This document shows positions 30,355 through 38,048 of a stretch of DNA of 40,991 bases, in pieces. The stretch is from a virus. The stretch spans positions 1 to 40,991 of IMG/VR virus record IMGVR_UViG_3300034062_002239. One strand, given 5' to 3'. Position 1 is the stretch's first letter. Each line of letters opens with the position of its first letter. The notes under the pieces were generated by a model, which made no database searches, was not told the origin of the DNA, and saw only the letters and a list, made by a program, of their open reading frames with translations. The position numbers were made by a program, and so were the translations under genes.

Positions 30355-31218
30355 ATGATTCTGGTTGATCTAAACCAGGTGATGATCAGTAATTTGATGG
30401 TGCACCTGGTACACAATAAGCAAGTGGTAGATGAAAACCTCATCCGCCACATGGTTCTCAATAGCCTGCGCAGCTATCGGCAGAAGTTTTCGCATCAGTT
30501 TGGTGATCTTGTCATCTGTTGCGATGACAAGCGGTATTGGCGTCGTGAAGTGTTTCCACACTACAAGGCCAATCGCAAGAAGGACCGCGATGCATCTAAC
30601 ATTGACTGGCCGACGCTGTTCGAGGCGATGGCTAAGATCAAGGACGAACTGCGCGAGCATATGCCTTACAAGGTTATTCAGGTAAATCGCGCAGAGGCCG
30701 ACGATGTTATCGCTGCGCTCTGTCACTATCATGGGCGCTTTATCAATAGCGATGCCAACGAAAAGATTCTGATTCTTTCTGGCGACAAAGACTTCGCACA
30801 ACTCCAGAAGTATGCGAATGTGCACCAGTATGCGCCGGTGCAGAAGAAGATGATCCCGATTGACAACCCTGAGCGATTCCGACGCGAGCATATCATGTCT
30901 GGCGACCGTAGTGACGGCGTGCCTAACTTTCTGACAGAAGATGATGCGCTTGTCTCTGGTCGTCGTCAGCGCCCTCTGCCGCGCGCTAAGATTGATGAGT
31001 GGTGCAAGATGGAGCCTGATCAGTTTTGCGATGATGCGATGATGCGTGGTTATCGTCGCAATCAGATGCTTGTCGATCTTGACATGGTGCCTGAAGATAT
31101 TCAGAAGGATGTCATCAATACCTTTGAGACTGCAACACCTGCGTCCAGAACCGCGATGATGCCGTATTTTATGGCGAAGCGTCTGCGCCAGCTTACAGAC
31201 AGTATCAGTGACTTCTAA
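30355..31218 (+). CDS. T4 RNase H-like 5'-3' nuclease
   Basis: 287 residues from ATG 30355 with GGAGAAGG upstream. It has the FEN/RNase H acid residues in order: ILVDLNQ (Asp near 5), VICCDDKRYWRREVFPHYKANRKK (about 55-80, the Y-K-x-x-R-K primer-junction loop), NRAEADDVIAAL (about 113-124), ILSGDKDFAQLQKY (about 139-152) and SGDRSDGVPNF (about 181-191) for the helix-hairpin motif. It removes RNA primers and flaps during lagging-strand synthesis. The length is close to T4 Rnh (305). Grouped with a small gene behind it and transcribed from its own promoter. Confidence 0.88.
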   Translation: MILVDLNQVMISNLMVHLVHNKQVVDENLIRHMVLNSLRSYRQKFSHQFGDLVICCDDKRYWRREVFPHYKANRKKDRDASNIDWPTLFEAMAKIKDELREHMPYKVIQVNRAEADDVIAALCHYHGRFINSDANEKILILSGDKDFAQLQKYANVHQYAPVQKKMIPIDNPERFRREHIMSGDRSDGVPNFLTEDDALVSGRRQRPLPRAKIDEWCKMEPDQFCDDAMMRGYRRNQMLVDLDMVPEDIQKDVINTFETATPASRTAMMPYFMAKRLRQLTDSISDF

Positions 31219-31232
31219 AGGAGGAAAGATTA

Positions 31233-31655
31233 ATGCCGACTAAGAGCCTCGCTCAAATCGTGAGTGAGATTGAGAAACAAAAGACCAAGGCCGGGCAGGT
31301 CAAGGTCATTCTTGAAAATGACAGCGAGGCGCTGCGTATGGTATTTGAATTCACGCATGACCCATTTCTGCAATGGCTTGTGCCTGACACTGACCCGCCG
31401 TATAAGCCTCTCGATGATAGCCTTGATCAGGAAGGACGCTTTCATAAGGAAATCAAGAGGCTTGTGTATTTTACCAATACACCTGATGGTCTAGCCACAA
31501 ACCGCATGAGGCGCGAGCAGCTATTTGTTCAGCTACTTGAGATGATTGATCCTGCCGATGCAAAGCTGCTGCTGCGTATGCGTCGCAAGGATATCAAGGT
31601 GATGGTGGGTGCGATCAAGGAAGCTTATCCGAAGATGACGGGGCACTGGAAGTGA
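31233..31655 (+). CDS. Small helical phage protein (DUF6433-like)
   Basis: 140 residues after the strong ribosome site AAGGAGGAAAGATTA. It is helical, beginning SLAQIVSEIEKQKTKAGQVKVILEN, with FTHDPFLQWLVPD in the middle and LLEMIDPADAKLLLRMRRKDI and VMVGAIKEAYPKM at the end. This pattern is shared with a small family found beside replication genes in T4-like marine phages (DUF6433-like). Function unknown. It overlaps the next gene by GTGA. Confidence 0.72.
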   Translation: MPTKSLAQIVSEIEKQKTKAGQVKVILENDSEALRMVFEFTHDPFLQWLVPDTDPPYKPLDDSLDQEGRFHKEIKRLVYFTNTPDGLATNRMRREQLFVQLLEMIDPADAKLLLRMRRKDIKVMVGAIKEAYPKMTGHWK

Positions 31656-32269
31656 ACTATAATGACGTTGCCATCATTGTCGGCAATGGTACGTCGCGTA
31701 AGGTCATGGACCTTGCCGCGATGGTTCGCACTATGGGTGATAAGCGCCCGCGTATCTACGGCTGCAATGCGCTTTACCGTGAATACGAATCGGCTGGGTA
31801 TATCGTACCTGACTATCTTGTGGCCATCGATGATGGCATCATCACGGAGATTGAGTCCAGCAGCTTTCCAGCAAAGCGCGTGGTGGTACCACCTGACGAT
31901 GAGCGATGGGAGCCACAAGAGCTTCACATGACATCTGGTAGGCCGCGCGGCAATGCTGGTATGGCTGCTATGCTTGCAGCAATTCGCGCTGGCGCAAAGA
32001 CTCTACTGTGCGTCGGGTTCGATTCATTCTTGCAGGATGCGAAGCAGTCGGTGAGCAATCTGTATGACGGCACAGCAAACTATGGTCCAGAGACGCGCGC
32101 CAACGTAGCAGACAACTTCGGTCGTGTGCGATATATGGCTTGGGTTGCTAGAACGAACCCAGACATTGACTTCGTGTTTGTTTACCCAGAAGGTATGAGT
32201 GCAGTGCCGATGGGTGAGACTAATATATTTCAATCAACATTTAATAATCTGATGGAGAGCGGTGCATAA
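31652..32269 (+). CDS. DUF115/sialyltransferase-like Rossmann protein
   Basis: 205 residues from GTG 31652, coupled to the gene before (GTGA). VAIIVGNGTSRKVMDLAAM (about 6-24) matches the I-x-G-N-G-P-S nucleotide-sugar loop of GT42/CST-I sialyltransferases and DUF115 (MptE-like) proteins. RIYGCNALYREY and VPDYLVAIDD continue that pattern. GNAGMAAMLAAIRAGAKTLLCVGFD (about 99-123) resembles the late S/T-G-x-x...A-x-x-x-G-x-x-x-I-x-x-x-G-x-D block. A glycosyl- or phosphotransferase role is therefore likely. Coupled to the fucosyltransferase-like gene by TAATG. Confidence 0.65.
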   Translation: MNYNDVAIIVGNGTSRKVMDLAAMVRTMGDKRPRIYGCNALYREYESAGYIVPDYLVAIDDGIITEIESSSFPAKRVVVPPDDERWEPQELHMTSGRPRGNAGMAAMLAAIRAGAKTLLCVGFDSFLQDAKQSVSNLYDGTANYGPETRANVADNFGRVRYMAWVARTNPDIDFVFVYPEGMSAVPMGETNIFQSTFNNLMESGA

Positions 32270-32961
32270 TGCGTGTTCATGTTAGAGGTCGAATGGGTGT
32301 TCAGCTTCTGCAGGCATTCGTTGGTATCGGTCGTCTAGGTGAAGATGAGCGCCCTGTTGTCGTTGTCAATAGCGGCGGTGACGTTCCTGGTGCAAAGACA
32401 TCTCAGCTTCATTGGGTAACTGACCCTCAGTGTGAGGTGCGCGAAGATCATGAAGGTATGCGAAAGACTCCATACTGGCATGGAGGCGCAGCAGCTACAG
32501 CGTTTCGTGGGCGTGAGAATACGATGCGTTGGCTTCCGCTGCTTGAACACGCAGAGAACAAGCCAAACAATCTGATCATTGTGCATATGCGCGGTGGTGA
32601 CAAGCCTGTAGCCACAATTGAAGCCTACAAACGATTCGTAGCTCATGTGCGCGAGCAGCATCCGAATGGTAGCATCGCGCTAATGAGTGATGATGTCGCA
32701 ATGCTAGATGAAATTGATTCGAATAGGACTATACATCTTGTGGGTGAGCCTGATGAAGATTGGTTTGCCATTCTGAATGCGAAGCATGTGTATTGTGCAA
32801 CGTCATCCTTTGTGACAAGCACGCTGCTTTATAACCCGCAGAAGAAGGTGACAGTCATGCCGCGCGCATGGTGCGATGGTACATATGGTGCTATCGATGA
32901 TGATTATCGTTTTCTAGAGGAGGCACAAATGTTCTGCCCTAACCTGGAGATCATGTCATGA
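32269..32961 (+). CDS. Fucosyltransferase-like (GT11/GT23-type) protein
   Basis: 230 residues, coupled by TAATG. LIIVHMRGGDKPVATIEAYKRF (about 102-123) corresponds to the H-x-R-R/G-G-D donor-binding motif of fucosyltransferases. IALMSDD (about 138-144) and FAILNAKHVYCATSSFVTSTL (about 166-186) match the later D and S-x-F-S/T blocks. An N-terminal VRGRMGVQLLQAFVG parallels the G-G-L-G-N-Q-L/M-F-Q start of GT11. It is shorter than the usual 280-300. GDP-fucose is a plausible donor, but not proven. Next to a sialyltransferase-like and a PhyH-type gene. Confidence 0.62.
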   Translation: MRVHVRGRMGVQLLQAFVGIGRLGEDERPVVVVNSGGDVPGAKTSQLHWVTDPQCEVREDHEGMRKTPYWHGGAAATAFRGRENTMRWLPLLEHAENKPNNLIIVHMRGGDKPVATIEAYKRFVAHVREQHPNGSIALMSDDVAMLDEIDSNRTIHLVGEPDEDWFAILNAKHVYCATSSFVTSTLLYNPQKKVTVMPRAWCDGTYGAIDDDYRFLEEAQMFCPNLEIMS

Positions 32962-33974
32962 GAATCGGGCATTTCGATTCTTGGAATGAGCGCGACAATA
33001 TCATGTCGGTTGGTGCGTTTGAAAGGCGCACCAAGGTTGTCGATCTAGCGCATACTGTTGCAATTCCAAATGAGCCGAGTGATATGTGGCGCTTCGCACG
33101 CGATGCGCTTCTGGAGTTTGGTTGCACTGTGCATGAGGTCGCACAGCTTATGAGCAATATAAAGGACATTCGACAGCTTCAACGCTGTGAGGACCTAGAT
33201 CCGGATGTGCATGTGCTGCGCGCATTCTTGGGTCGCTGCGCGCATCGTGGGCGACTGCATCTGCATGGTGATCCTGCATATCGTCCTGCAGTTGAGGAAT
33301 GCATCAAGACTGGGATTGTCTGTCTCGGACCAGATGAGATTGGTCTGACACAGACACAGATTGATGCGTTAGAGCGAGAGCTTGCATCGCCGCGTGGTGG
33401 TCTGTCAAAGAATCATGCCAATCTGATTAGCGCGAACCAGAATGAGTTTCGCGTGAGCGCAGACCTTCTAGCCATGCTACGGCCTATGCTCTCACAGATC
33501 ACAGGATATAGCGCACAGACAATTGCGGATGAGCTGGATCGCACAGCTTTCTCGCAGCGCGTCATCAATGGTCCAGAAGATAATGATGTACAGAAGGTGA
33601 TGCACCAAGACACTTGGCACGATGCGTGGAAGCTGTGGTACTTCCCTCGCGCTGTGCGTCTCGGTGAAGGTCCCTTCCGCTTTGCGCGAAACAGTCATGG
33701 GCTATCGGCTGCACGTCTGCGCCTGACGCGAGAGTTTGCGACACAAGGCAAGACATGGGAGCCGTGGCGTTCTTATGGACACGATGAAGGCTCTTGGCGC
33801 GCGAGCGATGCTGAGCTAGCAACAATGGGCTGCGAAGCTGCCGATGTTGTCTGCGCGCCTGGCACTCTGGTGATTGCAAATGTCTATGGCTTCCATGCTC
33901 GCGGTGAAGCTAATGAGACGCGCGAGCGTATCGCGCTACATGCCAGCATTCGCCTGAACCCCTGGACCATCTAG
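32958..33974 (+). CDS. PhyH-like 2-oxoglutarate/Fe(II) oxygenase
   Basis: 338 residues, overlapping the previous gene by four bases. The N-terminal 100 residues are a helical domain. From about 130 a PhyH-type jelly roll follows with H-Q-D (MHQDTWHDAWKLWYFPRAV, about 213) as the facial-triad H-x-D, then GPFRFARNSHG, and a distal His in YGFHARGEANETRERIALHA (about 310-330) with Arg for 2-oxoglutarate. Such enzymes hydroxylate small molecules and, in some phages, act in nucleotide or glycan tailoring. Its place in the glycosyltransferase run favours glycan or lipid substrates. Its stop TAG is part of the promoter block for the next unit. Confidence 0.78.
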   Translation: MRIGHFDSWNERDNIMSVGAFERRTKVVDLAHTVAIPNEPSDMWRFARDALLEFGCTVHEVAQLMSNIKDIRQLQRCEDLDPDVHVLRAFLGRCAHRGRLHLHGDPAYRPAVEECIKTGIVCLGPDEIGLTQTQIDALERELASPRGGLSKNHANLISANQNEFRVSADLLAMLRPMLSQITGYSAQTIADELDRTAFSQRVINGPEDNDVQKVMHQDTWHDAWKLWYFPRAVRLGEGPFRFARNSHGLSAARLRLTREFATQGKTWEPWRSYGHDEGSWRASDAELATMGCEAADVVCAPGTLVIANVYGFHARGEANETRERIALHASIRLNPWTI

Positions 33975-33977
33975 CCT

Positions 33978-34006
33978 TTGACATAGAGCCTTCTATCTGA
34001 TATTAT
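33978..34006 (+). promoter_or_regulatory. Promoter for the small-paralogue array
   Basis: TAGCCTTTGACA with TTGACA at 33978-33983, spacing 17, and TATTAT at 34001-34006, then GGTAGGAGG before the ATG at 34026. The TAG is the stop of the oxygenase gene. Confidence 0.8.
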
Positions 34007-34025
34007 ACTCAGGTAGGAGGCTTTC

Positions 34026-34463
34026 ATGTCAAACGACGCAAACACCACAATTATTTCTATCTCTAACCCGCCAGGCACTGGCTGGGAAGATATCTTCGTG
34101 AGCAGCACTAGCTCAATTGGCCCTTACGTTGCAAATCCAATTCAGACATCATCGATGGTGCTCTTGATTGAGACATTCAAGTATGATGCTGCCTCAGCAA
34201 CGATGTTTGGATATATTCCAGACTATCGGCCTTTTGAGGGTCAGCCTGTGTCATACCCAACCAATGTGGAATTGATGCGCGCGGGCGACAATCATGTTCG
34301 CTTGATTGGTAATTCTATTGTTCATTCGTCTGTTGATGTTCAATTGGGCGAAGAGTTTGCGATGTATTATGATGGCAAGCAGTCTGTGTACATTCGTCTG
34401 TACCCGACACAAAAGCTGCGTGACTTCTGGTTTGCAATCTATAGAACCAAGAAGCAATTCTAA
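34026..34463 (+). CDS. Small-paralogue family member 1 (YD...TMF)
   Basis: 145 residues after GTAGGAGG. It contains FKYDAASATMFGY (about 51-63), the divergent form of the LYD-x-x-(S/T)-(R/K/Q)-T-F-Y signature seen in six further genes up to 38554. Its C-terminus is YIRLYPTQKLRDFWFAIYR, matching the family's terminal Y-x-x-x-Y...W-x-x-x-R block. No signal peptide, membrane helix or catalytic motif. First gene of the promoter at 33978. The family is unknown to me. Confidence 0.7.
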   Translation: MSNDANTTIISISNPPGTGWEDIFVSSTSSIGPYVANPIQTSSMVLLIETFKYDAASATMFGYIPDYRPFEGQPVSYPTNVELMRAGDNHVRLIGNSIVHSSVDVQLGEEFAMYYDGKQSVYIRLYPTQKLRDFWFAIYRTKKQF

Positions 34464-34819
34464 TGATTACGATTGAGGGCCAGATCGTGGATGACCCAGA
34501 ACCTCTTACCGTCGCATCGATACCAACAATCGACACCAGAGATTGTCTGTATGATGCTGTTACGAAATCGATGTATGGATATTATCACATCTTAACGTGT
34601 CAGCATCTTGCGATACAGAGCCACGTCACTGGTGCGCGCCTTCTTGTCGAGAAGAGTATGAGTATTGATGCCACACTTCATGAGCAAAAGGTGCGAACCT
34701 ATGTGCCTCTCAATCTAGGCAAAGACAATCCGTTTGATAGGTTGTTTCTCTTTCTGGACAGGGAGAGTATGTTGCGCGCATTCTCTCGCTACAATCGTTG
34801 GTCGAGAGTGAAAGAATGA
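34463..34819 (+). CDS. Small-paralogue family member 2
   Basis: 118 residues, coupled by TAATG. Family signature DCLYDAVTKSMYGYYHI begins near residue 27. The end, RLFLFLDRESMLRAFSRYNR, fits the terminal block with Phe in place of Trp. The middle is a distinct variable part with an HEQKVRTYVPLNL strand. Same size class and order of elements as its neighbours. Function unknown. Confidence 0.68.
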   Translation: MITIEGQIVDDPEPLTVASIPTIDTRDCLYDAVTKSMYGYYHILTCQHLAIQSHVTGARLLVEKSMSIDATLHEQKVRTYVPLNLGKDNPFDRLFLFLDRESMLRAFSRYNRWSRVKE

Positions 34820-35172
34820 GCGACGATTATCAAGGCACGATGTTGTGTGATCGCGGGTGCTTTCTGTATGATGAGGCCTCGCGCACGTTCTATGCTGCGC
34901 TTGCTGATAATGAGGGCCCACCAAAGGCAATTGGTATACCTAGCGCATCACCGCAGCTACCACCAAAGTTTTTCTATATCAATGAAGCGGCAGCCTGGGC
35001 AACTGATCGTTGGCAGACAACACCAAATGCGACTGTCTATACCACGCATGAAATACATCCGTATTATATTCTACTCTATAATGATATGGAAGTTATGCGT
35101 CAGCACTGGAAGATTTGTCGTATGCTAGCCGGCAAACACGTTGGTGCTACCACTAATTATAGTATTATCTGA
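34816..35172 (+). CDS. Small-paralogue family member 3
   Basis: 118 residues from ATG 34816, coupled by ATGA. Signature CFLYDEASRTFYAAL (about 15-29) and terminal block YYILLYNDMEVMRQHWKICR (about 91-110) are both clear, separated by a Pro-rich variable segment (GIPSASPQLPPKFF). The last 48 bases overlap the end of the opposing PAAR gene, so the two transcripts are antisense there. Function unknown. Confidence 0.7.
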   Translation: MSDDYQGTMLCDRGCFLYDEASRTFYAALADNEGPPKAIGIPSASPQLPPKFFYINEAAAWATDRWQTTPNATVYTTHEIHPYYILLYNDMEVMRQHWKICRMLAGKHVGATTNYSII

Positions 35173-35439
35173 CGTATATTCATCACCAATACGCCCCATA
35201 CCTTTGCCGTTGACAAACACTGTCGCGGAAAATGTAGAAAGCGCAGACTCATCTGGGCCACACCCACTTGCATTGTGTGGCCCAACCTTGTCGCCCTGAC
35301 GAACTACAGCTATACCATTAATGAATACGTTTGGGCTACCCTCACCAGTAACAACCTCTACAGGGTTCGCGCAATTACGCCCAACACCTGTGCGAGACAA
35401 TACACGATCCGACCCACTAGCTCTAGCTGCTGCTGGCAT
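35125..35439 (-). CDS. PAAR-domain tail-spike tip protein
   Basis: 104 residues, leftward. The sequence has the PAAR pattern: an N-terminal AAARASGSDR, VEVVTGEGSPNVFINGIAVVRQGDKVGPH, CGPDES, then the second half TVFVNGKGMGRIGDEYTSDN and ISGSTNVFAG. His and Cys residues near 54-60 are placed for the metal that stabilises the pointed tip. PAAR proteins cap the central spike of contractile tails (T4 gp5.4) and type VI systems. It is a late structural function, lying antisense among small accessory genes, and is coupled to the upstream leftward gene. Confidence 0.85.
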   Translation of the reverse strand: MPAAARASGSDRVLSRTGVGRNCANPVEVVTGEGSPNVFINGIAVVRQGDKVGPHNASGCGPDESALSTFSATVFVNGKGMGRIGDEYTSDNTIISGSTNVFAG

Positions 35440-35963
35440 CAGATACCTCCACTAACTATTGACTTGAATGCAGTCAGGGCCACTGGTAGATTCCAATAGA
35501 CGTATTGCACAGGCTGCACGGTGACAGTACCGTTCAACACAAATCGATACGTGATAGGAAAATCAGATTTGGTTGTTGGTAGATTCCACGCGGTGATTGC
35601 TCTGTATGCTGGGACAGACGATACAGCTACAGTTGTGAGACTACCATCTTCCAGCAATAGCTGATAGGACTCTCCCGGTAATGCATTGGTTATCGTACCA
35701 GAGACGCGCAACACATATGCGCTTGGGTTCGTGCTTATCACAGTAAATGATGCAGTTGCATACCCACCAAGCAACGATGGTGTCAATGTTGTGATTGGTA
35801 CAATCGCTGGCGTCGGTGCAGCATCATCGTCCAAAACAAATGTTAGGTCCATAGAGAATGCTTGCCCTTGATATACAGAAGGCAAAGCTAATGGCCCTGA
35901 TGCATACAGGTCATTTGGTATCGTCGGCACTGTGAGATTGGATAGAGATATGGTAACTGCCAT
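35439..35963 (-). CDS. Beta-rich structural protein paired with PAAR
   Basis: 174 residues from ATG 35963; GTG 35993 is possible but would overlap the divergent promoter. Low-charge, Thr/Val/Leu/Pro-rich sequence with strands such as YVLRVSGTITNALPG and YQLLLEDGSLTTVAVS, resembling an immunoglobulin-like or fibre-type beta protein. It is coupled to the PAAR gene (overlap TGATG), which suggests a baseplate or tail-tip part. No known family is recognised. Divergent from the small gene at 36017. Confidence 0.6.
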   Translation of the reverse strand: MAVTISLSNLTVPTIPNDLYASGPLALPSVYQGQAFSMDLTFVLDDDAAPTPAIVPITTLTPSLLGGYATASFTVISTNPSAYVLRVSGTITNALPGESYQLLLEDGSLTTVAVSSVPAYRAITAWNLPTTKSDFPITYRFVLNGTVTVQPVQYVYWNLPVALTAFKSIVSGGI

Positions 35964-35982
35964 GCAAGTATATAGATAGCCT

Positions 35983-36011
35983 TTGCCATTCACATCAAAC
36001 TATGATAGGAT
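35983..36011 (+). promoter_or_regulatory. Weak promoter of the TAGCC(A/T)TTGACA set
   Basis: TAGCCTTTGCCA with the -35 TTGCCA at 35983-35988 and TAGGAT at 36006-36011 (spacing 17). It would restart rightward transcription after the antisense PAAR pair. One mismatch in the -35 and a weak -10. Confidence 0.5.
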
Positions 36012-36016
36012 ATAGC

Positions 36017-36193
36017 ATGACAAGAAAAGTTGAACCACTCGTGATTCGCCACATTGCAGATGCAATCGCTGATCTACACAAGGCGCGCGACAAGACGACT
36101 TGTGGCTCCGTCGAAGATCATATCACAAATGCAATCGAACAACTTGTGCTGGCCATTGAGTGTTCAATGATCGGAGAGACTGATGATACCTGA
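36017..36193 (+). CDS. Small helical protein
   Basis: 58 residues from ATG 36017; an in-frame ATG at 36002 lies in the promoter. Helical, with VIRHIADAIADLHKARDKTT and ITNAIEQLVLAIECSM, fitting a two-helix hairpin. No family recognised. It overlaps the next small gene by 11 bases. Confidence 0.55.
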   Translation: MTRKVEPLVIRHIADAIADLHKARDKTTCGSVEDHITNAIEQLVLAIECSMIGETDDT

Positions 36194-36377
36194 CAACACG
36201 CCGTGGTCCGACGATCTGGTTCGCGCATTGAATGAGCGGCAGAAGGACTATCGATATCACCCATACACTTGCCCAGGTGATCACAAGGCTTGCGCCAATC
36301 AGCGCGAGCTAATCGCAACGACAAATGGTTGGGTATGCGCCTGCGGTAGGTATACGCAGAAATGGGCTCACGTATAA
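36183..36377 (+). CDS. Small Cys/His-rich putative zinc-binding protein
   Basis: 64 residues. The C-terminal half has CPGDHKAC, then WVCACGRYTQKWAH: four Cys and two His able to form a zinc site. The N-terminal part, WSDDLVRALNERQKDYRYHPYT, is helical. The layout is common among short phage proteins of unknown role. Coupled to the next gene by TAATG. Confidence 0.6.
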   Translation: MIPDNTPWSDDLVRALNERQKDYRYHPYTCPGDHKACANQRELIATTNGWVCACGRYTQKWAHV

Positions 36378-36667
36378 TGGCAAATCCACATTACTATTCT
36401 GCTGTCAAAGATACTCTGTACGATAGCCCATCAAGGACGTTCTATCTGTATATTGATACAGCAAAGCGGCCATGGGGTGTTCCGAATGAAATCTATCTGA
36501 ATAATTCAGAGACACTACGAGTGTGGATATTTGAATTGCAGAAAGATGTGATCGACGAACAGTATGTGTATTCACATATCCGCCCAGGTGATGGTACGTA
36601 TTATCTAAAAGTATATGATGACAAGGATCATTATATGAAAGCGTGGAACGAATGTCGCTCGGGCTAG
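36377..36667 (+). CDS. Small-paralogue family member 4
   Basis: 96 residues from ATG 36377. Signature DTLYDSPSRTFYLYID (about 12-27) and terminal block YYLKVYDDKDHYMKAWNECR (about 75-94) make this the shortest and clearest member. The variable middle is EIYLNNSETLRVWIFELQKD. Overlaps the next family member by 16 bases in another frame. Confidence 0.72.
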   Translation: MANPHYYSAVKDTLYDSPSRTFYLYIDTAKRPWGVPNEIYLNNSETLRVWIFELQKDVIDEQYVYSHIRPGDGTYYLKVYDDKDHYMKAWNECRSG

Positions 36668-37011
36668 ACAAGTTGGGATTGATCCAAGTGGATCAAATAA
36701 CCGATACGGTAAGCGTATCTAATGGGTCAACTCATACGTATCTTGGTGTCAGTTCAAAAGATGTGCTGTATGATAAGGCCTCGCAGACGTTCTATATGCT
36801 GCTTAATAAGACCAAGCCAGACATTGCTCCTCGCTGCATTGTAATTAGCGCACCTACCGAGAGTTGGTTGTTTCAATTTTATCATCGCGCTATCGCATGT
36901 ACTGTTTATCTAAGAAAGCTTGAGAAGCGCGCACCATATTGGTTGCGAGTATATGATGACGAAAACATCTATAAGCAAGGATGGATCCATTGTCGCAAAC
37001 ATTCAAACTGA
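36652..37011 (+). CDS. Small-paralogue family member 5
   Basis: 119 residues from ATG 36652; GTG 36643 is an alternative. Signature VLYDKASQTFYMLLNK (about 38-53) and terminal block YWLRVYDDENIYKQGWIHCR closely match member 4, showing recent duplication. A longer N-terminal segment (LGLIQVDQITDTVSV) precedes the signature. Overlaps the next gene by 31 bases. Confidence 0.7.
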   Translation: MSLGLDKLGLIQVDQITDTVSVSNGSTHTYLGVSSKDVLYDKASQTFYMLLNKTKPDIAPRCIVISAPTESWLFQFYHRAIACTVYLRKLEKRAPYWLRVYDDENIYKQGWIHCRKHSN

Positions 37012-37247
37012 TCTGGCATGATACTCCCGACGATATCATCGCGCAACATGAACAGACTGTGCGCGATGATCTGACGACTTGGGTTGAGGGTGATGGTGTT
37101 AAGCCAAGCCAGCTCATCTTTCATCTTGTATTCCTGACGAAGGATTACAATGGCCCAAACATTATCGTATGGGGTGAGAAAGATGACGATGAATCACTTC
37201 ATTGCCAGTATGAGGCTACAATGAAATGGGAGCGCGATAATGAATGA
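36981..37247 (+). CDS. Small unknown acidic protein
   Basis: 88 residues, ATG 36981 just after AAGCAAGG. It contains TFKLIWHDTPDDIIAQHEQTVRDDL, LIFHLVFLTKDYNGPNIIVWGEKDDDE and a charged end. It lacks the LYD/TFY signature, so it is not clearly part of the paralogue family although it lies inside the array. Overlaps the deaminase gene by eight bases. Confidence 0.55.
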   Translation: MDPLSQTFKLIWHDTPDDIIAQHEQTVRDDLTTWVEGDGVKPSQLIFHLVFLTKDYNGPNIIVWGEKDDDESLHCQYEATMKWERDNE

Positions 37248-37713
37248 TATGAAGTTTACCACAGCTGGCCAGATGATGCGTCCAGCAATCTGGGATGAAC
37301 GATTCCTAGAACTCGCAAAGCACATCGCGCAATGGAGCAAGGATCCATCAACTAAGGTCGGCGCTGTCATCGTGCGCCCAAACCGCACCATTGCAAGCGT
37401 TGGGTACAATGGCTTCCCGCGCGGAGTCACAGACGATGACACGCGATTGAATGATCGCCCATACAAGTACGCGATGACTGTTCATGCTGAGGCTAACGCG
37501 ATACTGTCAGCGAATGAAAGGATTGATGGATGCACACTATACGTCACACCACTGACGCCATGTTCGTCGTGCGCTTCTATGATCATTCAATCTGGGATCA
37601 CGCGCGTCGTTGCGTATATGCCACATCAGCCAGAGCATTGGGCTGATAGCTTTGCGATTGCGCGAATGATGTTTGAAGAAGCTGGTGTGGACGTTGTGAT
37701 TAAGACAGTATGA
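37240..37713 (+). CDS. Deoxycytidylate (dCMP) deaminase
   Basis: 157 residues from ATG 37240 with GGGAG seven bases upstream. The zinc-dependent deaminase motifs are H-A-E-A-N-A-I-L (about 84-91) and P-C-S-S-C-A (about 107-112), supplying His, catalytic Glu and two Cys. The N-terminal WDERFLELAKHIAQWSKDPSTKVGAVIV and RPNRTIASVGYNGFPRG fit phage and bacterial dCMP deaminases. It converts dCMP to dUMP, the substrate of ThyX encoded at 9818. It is embedded in the small-paralogue array and coupled to the next gene by ATGA. Confidence 0.92.
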   Translation: MNDMKFTTAGQMMRPAIWDERFLELAKHIAQWSKDPSTKVGAVIVRPNRTIASVGYNGFPRGVTDDDTRLNDRPYKYAMTVHAEANAILSANERIDGCTLYVTPLTPCSSCASMIIQSGITRVVAYMPHQPEHWADSFAIARMMFEEAGVDVVIKTV

Positions 37714-38048
37714 CCATATCAACCTATGTAAACCCAAATACGACGCAGGTAATAATGCCAGTAACACGTGATCATGTCGTTGTTAAAGTTGACGACACTT
37801 TGTATGATGCGGAGTCAAAAACATTCTATGTGGCTTTGTCACGAGTGACAAATGATCTTAGCGCGCCGGAGTTGATCAATCTTATCAATGATAGGACTGG
37901 CAATGTGCGTGTTTTTAATAAGCGATCATCCGGCCTAGAAGGTTATTTTGTGTATAGCCATACTGGCGACGGTTATCATGGATATACAATGAAAGCTTTC
38001 ACGTTTGACGAAGAAATGAAAGCCGCTTGGAAAAAGATTAGATCATGA
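37710..38048 (+). CDS. Small-paralogue family member 6
   Basis: 112 residues, coupled by ATGA to the deaminase. Signature TLYDAESKTFYVALSRV (about 30-46) and terminal block YTMKAFTFDEEMKAAWKKIR (about 92-111) are clear. The middle contains a variable segment LINDRTGNVRVFNKRSSG. Coupled by ATGA to the next member. Confidence 0.7.
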   Translation: MTISTYVNPNTTQVIMPVTRDHVVVKVDDTLYDAESKTFYVALSRVTNDLSAPELINLINDRTGNVRVFNKRSSGLEGYFVYSHTGDGYHGYTMKAFTFDEEMKAAWKKIRS

